From: Mycolicibacterium chubuense
GTDB lineage: Bacteria > Actinomycetota > Actinomycetes > Mycobacteriales > Mycobacteriaceae
Direction: 5' to 3'
Length of the DNA: 64,000 nt
Assembly: GCF_001044255.1 (NCBI RefSeq)
Contig: NZ_JYNX01000038.1
Span: 140,832-204,831 of the forward strand
The notes below the pieces were generated by a model. The model was not told the origin of the DNA, did not search any database, and saw only the letters and a program-made list of their open reading frames with translations. Below, one piece after another: positions 38,668-46,300 of the stretch. Position numbers and translations under genes: made by a program. Positions within the stretch are counted from its first letter, which is position 1, and every line of letters starts with the position of its first letter.

Positions 38668-40223
38668 CGACCGACCTCGGGCGTGAAGCCGGCGTGCGCG
38701 GGGAACGAGGGCAGCGTGCGGCAAATCGCGGTGATGTCGCGGCCGGCCGCCATCACGGTGCGGTCGGGCCGGACGACGGCGGCGGACATACGGCGGCTCT
38801 CCAGCCAGCGGGCCAGCTCGGAGTCCGGTGCCGCGTGGATCGCCCGCGCACCGCGATCCGCCACGACGGTCTGTTGCATCTCGGTCAGCGCCACCGCGGT
38901 GAGCAGGCCGAAACCGAGACCCAGCTCGTCGTCGAGGCGGCGTCCGTCGTCCAGTAGCGGGTTCGGGCACAGTCGCCCCGCGATGCGGCGGGTGCGGAGG
39001 TTGCGCCGAATCAACGGCGACGCCGACAGCGGCGGGGTCTCGGAGTCGACCACCTTGGCGCGCAGGCCGGGCACCAGATGGAGACGCGGCAGGACGAATC
39101 GCCGTATCGCAGCGCCGAGTTCGCCGCCGGCGGTCATCGCGCGCCCGATGTTGAGCGCCAGCGCGATCATGTGCCGGGCATGGGGTCGGCGTTCCTGTTC
39201 GTAGCTGTCCAGCGCGCTGGGCGGCGCAGCGCCCGAGTGGACGGCGGCGATCTTCCACGTCAGGTTCATCGCGTCCCGCAGCCCCGCGCCCATGCCCTGA
39301 CCGACGAACGGGGGTGTCAGGTGCGCCGCATCGCCGAGCAGGAAGATGTTCCCCCGTCGCCAGCGATCGGCGATCTGAGCACGGAAGGTGTACTCGGCCA
39401 CCCGGATCAGCTCCAACTCGGCCTCAGCGGCGGTCCGCGTCCATGGTGCGATCAACGGCCGCAGCGCGTCCAGCGTCTGGAAGTCGGCGGCCGACTCGTG
39501 CTGGCGCAGAGCGAATTCCCATCGGTACCGGGTGTCTCCGATCCGCATGTAGGTGGCGGCCCGGTACGGATCGCAGACCTGGTGCACACCCTCCCACTGA
39601 CCCAGATCGGCAGCGGTGGCGATGTCGACCACCAGCCAGCGTTGCTCGAAGTTCAGGTTCCGCATGGTCGCGCCCATGGCGCCGCGCACCATGCTGTTGG
39701 CGCCGTCGCAGCCAAGGACGTAGTCGGCGGTGAGGGTGAATTCGCGACCACTCACCCGGTCGGCCGCGCGGAGCCGGAGCCGGCCGCCGGATTCCTCGCT
39801 GACGTCGAGTACCTCGGTGTCGCCGCGGAACTCGGCGTGCCGGTGGCGGGTCAGGTTGCGGCGCAGCAGCTCTTCCAGCTCGGGCTGATCGAACATGTTC
39901 GCGGCGGGAAAACCGTTGCGGGTCAGCGCGGTATCGCGGCGGAACTCACCGAGCACCGTCAGGTGCCGGTCGAGCAGGCGCAGACCGCAGGCCGGGCGCG
40001 AGATCGCGGCGAATTCCTCGGCGATCCCGAGCCGGGCCACGATGCGGCAGATCTCGTCGTCGAGGTGCACGGCCCGGGGCTGCGGATAGACCTGCGGCCA
40101 ACGATCCAGCACCACGGTGTCGACGCCGTACTGCGCGAGCAGGGTGGCGGCGGTGACGCCGGTGGGCCCACCGCCGACGACGGCGACCGTGACGTGCCGA
40201 ACGGCCGGATCCGTCTCGCTCAT
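38664..40223 (-). CDS. FAD-dependent aromatic-ring monooxygenase (MhpA/phenol hydroxylase-like)
   Basis: This 519-residue flavoprotein has the N-terminal FAD motif VAVVGGGPTGVTAATLLAQY and the second FAD motif ILLGDAAHLTPPFVGQGMG near residue 295. This is the layout of class A hydroxylases such as 3-(3-hydroxyphenyl)propionate hydroxylase, which add a hydroxyl ortho to an existing one to make a catechol. The intervening region has YVLGCDGANSMVRGAMGAT, the typical DG motif. ATG at 40223 overlaps the upstream gene by 4 bases. With the extradiol dioxygenase and FAH-family hydrolase it outlines a meta-cleavage route. The substrate is unknown; salicylate-type acids are only one possibility. Confidence 0.85.
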   Translation of the reverse strand: MSETDPAVRHVTVAVVGGGPTGVTAATLLAQYGVDTVVLDRWPQVYPQPRAVHLDDEICRIVARLGIAEEFAAISRPACGLRLLDRHLTVLGEFRRDTALTRNGFPAANMFDQPELEELLRRNLTRHRHAEFRGDTEVLDVSEESGGRLRLRAADRVSGREFTLTADYVLGCDGANSMVRGAMGATMRNLNFEQRWLVVDIATAADLGQWEGVHQVCDPYRAATYMRIGDTRYRWEFALRQHESAADFQTLDALRPLIAPWTRTAAEAELELIRVAEYTFRAQIADRWRRGNIFLLGDAAHLTPPFVGQGMGAGLRDAMNLTWKIAAVHSGAAPPSALDSYEQERRPHARHMIALALNIGRAMTAGGELGAAIRRFVLPRLHLVPGLRAKVVDSETPPLSASPLIRRNLRTRRIAGRLCPNPLLDDGRRLDDELGLGFGLLTAVALTEMQQTVVADRGARAIHAAPDSELARWLESRRMSAAVVRPDRTVMAAGRDITAICRTLPSFPAHAGFTPEVGR

Positions 40224-41161
40224 CGCGCGTAGCGCACCGTGAGACGTTGGGTGCCGAGGTCGAGGGCACCGTCGTCGGTGGCGACGGACGCCTCGACGAC
40301 GTCACCGTGCTGCAGGTACTTCGGGTTCTTGGCCTGCCGAGCGAAGAACGCCTTCCATTTGACGGCCGGGGGCAGCAGATTGCCGATGATCTCGATCGGC
40401 TTGGGCGGCGCGCTGAGCGCGGTGCCGACGGGTGTGCCGGTGAGGATGAGATCACCCGCGGCCAGGTCCTGGAATCGCGTCAGTGCCTGCAGCGCCTGCA
40501 GCGGGCGGTAGAGCATGTCGCCGTCGACGAGTGCGTTCTGCCGCTCCTGCCCGCCGACACTCAGTCGCAGACGCAGGTCCCCGAAGCGGGACAGCTCGTC
40601 CTCCTCGAGGAGGACCAGTGCCGGCCCCACCGGGGTGAAGGTCGGATAGGACTTCGCCTCGTAGAACTGCGTCTGCGGGAGCTGGATGTCGCGCGCCGAG
40701 ACGTCGTTGGTGATCGTCAGTGCCGCAATGTGATCGGCGAGATTCGCATCGGTGATCGTCGTCCCGACCGGGATGTCTCGCCCGATGACCAGACCGATCT
40801 CGACCTCGTAGTCGAGCAGCCGGACATGGGCGGGCCGCACGATCTCGCCGTGGGGCCCGGTGATCGAGGCCGACGACTTGCGGAAGAAGGTGAGCGGTAC
40901 CGTCGTCGGGTCCATACCCGCGTCCCTGACGTGGGACTCGAAGTTCGTCATCTGGGCGACCACCCGGCACGGCGCGGTCACCGGCGACACCAGCTCCAGC
41001 TCGTCGACCGGGACGGAGCCGCCAGCGGCCGCCGCGGCGGCCACCGCCGCCCGATCGGCCAGCAGGTCGCCGGTGCTGACCGCTTTCGTCGCGATCTCGG
41101 CCGCGCCGGTCGGGGTCTGCACCCACCAGGCGTCGGAGGTGCGGAGGACGGAGATGCTCAT
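40220..41161 (-). CDS. Fumarylacetoacetate hydrolase-family protein
   Basis: This 313-residue enzyme has the FAH fold in its C-terminal two thirds. Metal-binding acidic residues are seen in RLLDYEVEIGLVIGRDIPVG and TITNDVSARDIQ. Further conserved blocks are LILTGTPVGTALS and LQHGDVVEASV. The family hydrolyses or hydrates products of aromatic ring cleavage (2-hydroxy-2,4-dienoates, oxo acids) or acts as isomerase/decarboxylase. ATG at 41161 overlaps the dioxygenase stop by 4 bases. Its position between dioxygenase and hydroxylase supports a role downstream of meta cleavage; the exact reaction is not decided by sequence. Confidence 0.85.
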   Translation of the reverse strand: MSISVLRTSDAWWVQTPTGAAEIATKAVSTGDLLADRAAVAAAAAAGGSVPVDELELVSPVTAPCRVVAQMTNFESHVRDAGMDPTTVPLTFFRKSSASITGPHGEIVRPAHVRLLDYEVEIGLVIGRDIPVGTTITDANLADHIAALTITNDVSARDIQLPQTQFYEAKSYPTFTPVGPALVLLEEDELSRFGDLRLRLSVGGQERQNALVDGDMLYRPLQALQALTRFQDLAAGDLILTGTPVGTALSAPPKPIEIIGNLLPPAVKWKAFFARQAKNPKYLQHGDVVEASVATDDGALDLGTQRLTVRYAR

Positions 41162-42300
41162 GAGGTGGCAACTTTCAGCAGGCCCCGGAGGCGGTGGAGG
41201 TCGAACTCGTTGTCGTCGCGCAGCGCGTGGAACATCGACACGGCCTGCCGGCCCGCCGCTCTCGGGCCGGCATCGAGGAAGTCCCTCGTCACCGGCGGGC
41301 CCCACTGCGCCAGTCCGGTGGCGGTGAACGGCGCCCAGCCCGGTTCGAGCGTGTTGTCGAACAGGTCGCCGTCGGCGAAGTGCTCGACGAGGAAGCCGTC
41401 GGGATCGCGCCAGTAGTCGAACAGTTGGCTGCCCTGGATGTGGCGGCCGATTCCCCAGGAGCGGACGTAGCCGCGCTCGAGCAGATATTCACCGCCGGCG
41501 GCGAGCGCGTCGAGATCGCTGACCTGATAGGCCGAGTGCACGTACCGGTTGGCCGGACCCAGCGCCAGCGCCAGGGTGTGGTGGTCGGCGGGGGTGGCGC
41601 CGCGGTCGCAGCGGATGAAACTCATCGCCGGCCCGCGGTCGCGCTGCCCGGGGAAGTAGAGGAAGTCGCTGACGATCATGCCGAGGGTGTCCAGGTACCA
41701 GTCGAGCGTCTTCAGGTAGGTGGTCGACTGCAGGACGACGTGGCCGAGCCGTTGCACGCGGGCCGGCACGCGCGGCGGACGCACCGTGGCGTTGATCCGC
41801 GCACCGGCGCGCGCGGTGTTCGCCACCTGCGGCACCTGCACCGGCTGGGCGGGCAGCTGCTGCAGCCCGCCGACGACCTTCACCGGCGTGCCGCTCGGGT
41901 CGGTCAACTGCACCGCCACTCCCCCGATCACCTCGGGCAGGGCATGCACCGCGGCGCCGGTCTTGTCGGCCAGCCGCAGCACGTCCACCTCGTCGGCGGC
42001 ACGGAACGCGACGCCGCCGAACCGGCTGCGGGCGCCGCTGCGCAGGATCACGCACGGCCCCCCGGTGTCGGTGCCGCGCAGGTGCAGCTGCTGCGGAGTG
42101 CGCTGTGCGACGCCGAAGCCGAAGGCGCGGGCGAAAGCCTCGGCCTTGCCCAGGTCGGGCTTGTCGAACTCGAGCCAGGCGATGTCGGCCACGCGGATGA
42201 GCGGGTTCGCCGCGCGGCCGGGATGCTCGCCGCGCACGCCACCCTGCTCGCTGTGCAGATCTTTGTGCCCGTCGCGCACGGACGCGGAGGGGTCCGCCAT
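41158..42300 (-). CDS. Extradiol (meta-cleavage) dioxygenase, VOC superfamily
   Basis: This 380-residue protein has two vicinal-oxygen-chelate repeats. The N-terminal one (IRVADIAWLEFDKPDLGKAE) is structural. The C-terminal one carries the iron ligands: His in LGHVVLQST near residue 183, His in DHHTLALALG near 240, and Glu in FLVEHFADGD near 306. This 2-His-1-Glu set points to cleavage of a catechol next to the hydroxyls. Of three nearby ATGs, 42300 is chosen because AAAGGTGG lies just upstream. It is the first gene of the four-gene operon, driven from the promoter region at 42353-42383. Confidence 0.85.
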   Translation of the reverse strand: MADPSASVRDGHKDLHSEQGGVRGEHPGRAANPLIRVADIAWLEFDKPDLGKAEAFARAFGFGVAQRTPQQLHLRGTDTGGPCVILRSGARSRFGGVAFRAADEVDVLRLADKTGAAVHALPEVIGGVAVQLTDPSGTPVKVVGGLQQLPAQPVQVPQVANTARAGARINATVRPPRVPARVQRLGHVVLQSTTYLKTLDWYLDTLGMIVSDFLYFPGQRDRGPAMSFIRCDRGATPADHHTLALALGPANRYVHSAYQVSDLDALAAGGEYLLERGYVRSWGIGRHIQGSQLFDYWRDPDGFLVEHFADGDLFDNTLEPGWAPFTATGLAQWGPPVTRDFLDAGPRAAGRQAVSMFHALRDDNEFDLHRLRGLLKVATS

Positions 42301-42352
42301 CTTGCCACCTTTCACCATTACTGATGAAATCGTCACATGCGATGCTGACCTC

Positions 42353-42383
42353 AGTCAAGGCATTCTGACGAAAGCCTCAGAAT
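42353..42383 (-). promoter_or_regulatory. Candidate promoter and operator of the aromatic-catabolism operon
   Basis: On the minus strand TTGACT (42358-42353) is a good -35 for the dioxygenase gene. Just upstream lies a perfect 7-base inverted repeat, ATTCTGA (42362-42368) and TCAGAAT (42377-42383), with an 8-base centre. This is a typical operator layout for a dimeric regulator (TetR, MarR, IclR or similar), but no such gene lies in the window. The same repeat could also act as a weak terminator for the acyltransferase gene ending at 42403. Confidence 0.4.
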
Positions 42384-42402
42384 CGCCAGCTCGTGCTCCG
42401 CG

Positions 42403-43281
42403 TCAGCCCAGCAGGGGCCGACGTCCGCTGGTGAGTTCGGTCAAGGAGTCCTGCATCGCGCGCTCGACCCGGGCCGCGAACTGCTGCGCCGTCTCGTCCT
42501 GCTCCGGCGTCATCGCCGGGAGCACCCGCGTGACGAGCTTGGTGGGCATCGGAAGATACGGCAGCAGCCCCACAGCACCGACGTTGAAGCCCCACGGCAG
42601 TGACACGCTCACCGGCAACGTCTTGAGGCGCGCGATCTTGTCGAGTCGCATAGCACGGGCGAGCCCCTCCCCGCTCGACAGCACCAGCAGCGACTCCCCC
42701 GCCCCGGCGGTCACCACCGGGACGATCGGCACGTTCTGCTCGATCGCCAGATCGGCGAAACCCGAACGGCCGTCGAAGATCACGCGGTTGCGGTCCGCGA
42801 AGGTCTTCCCCGCGTCCTTGTCGCCGCCGGGGAACACCAACACGTGATGCCCGGCCTCGAACGCCTCGACGGCGCTGTCGCGGCCCGCCGGCCGCGCGCC
42901 CAACGGCTCGAGCAGCCGCCCCACTCCGAGCGTCCAGGCCAGCTGGTGGGTCAACACCGTGACCGGACGGTCCAGCTCCAGCGCGTCCAGTGCCGCGCGC
43001 ACGGCGAACACGTTCAGGTCGATGACGCCGCCGAAACCGTGGTTGGCGACGAAGAGCACGGGCTCCTGCGGCGCGGTCGTGTCGGCGTCGATCTCGAGCC
43101 GGTGATACCGACGCACGAATTCCCCGCCGGCCGCGGCGATCCCCGACATGGCGCGGGCGATCGCATCGTCGACGATCCCGTCGGCGCCGAGGTTCTCCGC
43201 GATGTCCTCGAGCGCGGCCAGCGCCGTCTCGGTGAGTTTCTCGAGCCCCTGCCGTACGCCGCCATCGGAACCGTCACCCAT
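42403..43281 (-). CDS. Glycerolipid/lysophospholipid acyltransferase-family protein
   Basis: This 292-residue protein resembles PlsC-type acyltransferases. The catalytic-type motif is VLFVANHGFGGVIDLNVFAV, with the His near residue 80 and an Asp 7 residues on. The substrate loop is HHVLVFPGGDKDAGKTFADR. A later block QNVPIVPVVTAGAGESLLVL is typical of acyltransferases acting on hydrophobic acceptors. An N-terminal helix-rich region of about 60 residues precedes the domain. It starts 27 bases after the PKS stop on the same strand, so it may be read from the same transcript. Acylation of a mycobactin-related lipid is conceivable but unproven; ordinary phospholipid synthesis is equally likely. 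Confidence 0.78.
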   Translation of the reverse strand: MGDGSDGGVRQGLEKLTETALAALEDIAENLGADGIVDDAIARAMSGIAAAGGEFVRRYHRLEIDADTTAPQEPVLFVANHGFGGVIDLNVFAVRAALDALELDRPVTVLTHQLAWTLGVGRLLEPLGARPAGRDSAVEAFEAGHHVLVFPGGDKDAGKTFADRNRVIFDGRSGFADLAIEQNVPIVPVVTAGAGESLLVLSSGEGLARAMRLDKIARLKTLPVSVSLPWGFNVGAVGLLPYLPMPTKLVTRVLPAMTPEQDETAQQFAARVERAMQDSLTELTSGRRPLLG

Positions 43282-43308
43282 GCCGTCAGTGTGGCAAACT
43301 CCCGGGCG

Positions 43309-46300
43309 TCAGGACACCTCGGCGCTCCGACGCTGCGGCGGCGCCTGCAGCAGTTCGACGATCCGCGCGGTGACCTCCGCGGCGGTGGGGTGCTCCCACA
43401 GCAGCGTCGGGGGCAGCGCCAGGCCGGTTCGCTTCTCCAGCGAGCGGCGCAGCGCCACCGTCATGATCGAGTCGACGCCCGATTCGATCAGCGGCGCGGC
43501 CGGATCGACCTCCCCGGCGGGCAGTCCGAGTTCGCCGGCCACCGCCTCGACGACCTGCTGCGCCGCCCACAGGGCGACATCCTCATCTCCCGGCCCGGTC
43601 GCGGCGGCGAGGTCGGGGTCACCCGTCCCGCGGGGCGCGACGTCGGCGAGCACGGGTACCGCCGTCGCCTGCGCAAGCACCGGCAGCACCACCGGATTGG
43701 GGTCGTCGCCGCGCATCACCGCGTCCAGCGCGCGCAACGCGTCGTCGGCGGCGACGGTGCCCATTCCCAGCGCGTCGAGCTGGGCCGCCACGAACTCCGA
43801 CGACGACCCCATGCCGAGGCCCCGCCAGGCCGTCCACGCGACACTGACCGTGCGGTCGCCCCGGGCACTGCGGTGCCGCGCCACGGCGTCGAGGAACGCG
43901 TTGGCGCACGCGTAGGCCCCCTGACCGGGAAAGCCGGCCAGGTACCCGCACGAGGAGAACAGCACCATCCAGTCCAGCGCCCCGGGCGGGAACACGTCGT
44001 GCAGGGTCAGCGTGCCCGTGACTTTGGGCCGCATCACGGCCCGCAGGTCGGCCGGCGTCGTCTCGGTCAGCAGCGCGCCGGCTTCCACACCGGCGGCGTG
44101 CACCACCCCGCGCACCGGCGGCAGGTCGGCGAGCACGGCGCGCAGCCGTTCACCGGCGCCGTCTGCGCCGATGTCGAGCGCCGCGACGCGGACGAACACG
44201 CCCCGTTCCTCCAGCTCCGTGATGACGCGCACGACCTCGCCGCCGGCGGTCCACCGGTCCCGTGGCGGCACACCGGTCCTCGACAGCAGCACCAGTCGGC
44301 GGGCGCCGAGATCGGCAAGCCGCCGGGCCATCAGCAGTCCCAAGGCGCCGGTGCCGCCGGTGATCACGTAGACACCGCCGGGCGTACAGGTCATCGGGGT
44401 GTGCGTCCCGGGGCGGGCCGGCGCCAGCCGCGCGGTGAGGGCGACGCCGTCGCGCACGACGACCACACCGTGACCGTGCAGCGACGCCGGCACCGCCACT
44501 GGAAGCTCTCCGTCCGCGACGTCGAGGACACCGCCCCACAGCTGCGGATGCTCGGCGGCGGCGATCCTGGCCAGCCCCCACAGCGGGGCCTGCTCGAGAC
44601 GTTCACCCTCGTGCACCCGGCGGGTCAGCACCCAGAGTCGAGCCTGGGAACCGTTGTCGCGCAACGTCGTCAGGGCACGGAGCACGGCTTCGGTGACGGC
44701 TTCGGGCGCATCGCCGGGCTGCGGCACCGCCAGCACCACGGATCCACGCTGCAGATCGCGCGGCAGCAGCGCCGGATCGGAGCAACGGCGGTGCGGGATG
44801 CCGGCCGCCGTCAGGGCGGGCCCGACGGCCGCGACGGCGTCGTCACCACCGACGAGCACCACCTCGCGCGGGGCAGCATCCTGCGGATACGGGGTCGGGT
44901 GCCATGCCATCCGGTGCAGCATCGGTGACACGTCACCGCCGGCGGGCTCGAGATCGGCGAACCGCATTCCTCTCAGCGTGGCGCGGACCGCCCCCGAGTC
45001 GTCGGCGATCGCCACGTCGGTGACGGTCTCGCCGCGGTGCCGCACATGCAGAAGCGCCACCGCGGGCGGCGCGCCCCGGACGTGCACCGCCTCGATGTGC
45101 GCGGGCATCCGCAGACGCATCGGGCCGGGCAGCACCGTCGACGCCGTCGACGTCGCGGCGTCGAGCAGACCGGCCCAGCTCGTCGGCGCCGACCCGTCGG
45201 CCTCCGCGGCCACCCGGGCCAGCACTTCCCCTTCCGTGCAATGCATCTCGAGGATGCGCCAGCCGAAGCCCATCCCTGCGACTCCAACCTCGGCCAACGC
45301 GTCGACGACGTGACTCGCCGGCAGCGACCGTCGGCACCGGCTCCGGACGTCCGCATCGAGGGTGCCGAAGTCTGCGTCGTCGTAATCGGCCGCTGTGGCG
45401 CCGCAGTGCGTCACCCAGCCCTCGGTGTCGGTTCCCACCGGCCGCGACGACAGCCGCAACGCCCGGTCCTGGTGCACCACCTGGATGTCGCGGGCCCGAC
45501 CCGGCGGTACCGGTGTGCGGAGCCGCACGTCGGTCAATCCGCCTCCCGCAGCACCCATCAGCGTGTTCACCAGCACCGCGGCGGGGACGATCTCGGTGTC
45601 GCGCACCGGATGGTCGCCCGGATACGGCCGGGTGTCCATGTCCAGCCGGGTCTGCCAGACGCGCGCGGGCACCGGGCCCGTCACCTCCATCGCGCCGCCG
45701 AGCAGGGTGTGGGCGGCGGGGTCGTGCAGCGCCTGCATGCTCGGGGGCGGCGTCGGGGTGCGCCAGAATCGGCGGTGTCGCCACTGCGTGGCGGGCAGGT
45801 CGGCCGCCCACCGGTCGGTGGGTCGCAGCCCGTGCTCGATCGGCACGCCGTGGCAGTACAGCGCTGCGGCGGCCGCGCCGATCGACCGGCGCTCCGGTTG
45901 GTCCCGGCGCAGCACCGGGACCACGGCATGGTCGCCGACGCGGTTCCCGGACTCGTGCAGCAGGGTCTCCGCGATCGAATGCGCGACGACGGGGTGCGCG
46001 GACACCTCGACGTACACCCGGTAGCCGTCCTGCGCGGCGGCCTGCACCGCCTCGGCGAACCGGACGCGGCCGCGCAGATTGGCCACCCAGTAGTCCCGGT
46101 CGCGCGGGGCGCGGGATCGGGGGTCGCCGAGTGCCGTGCTGTACAACGGGATTCGCGGTGCTGCGGGTGCCGGCAGGGCCGCCACCGCGCGGGCCAACTC
46201 GTCGGTCAGCGCGTCCATCGCGGGGCTGTGGAAGGCCACGTCGGTGTTGACCCGCCGCACGGTGATGCCCTCGGCGGCCCACGCCGCGGCGAGCGCCTCG

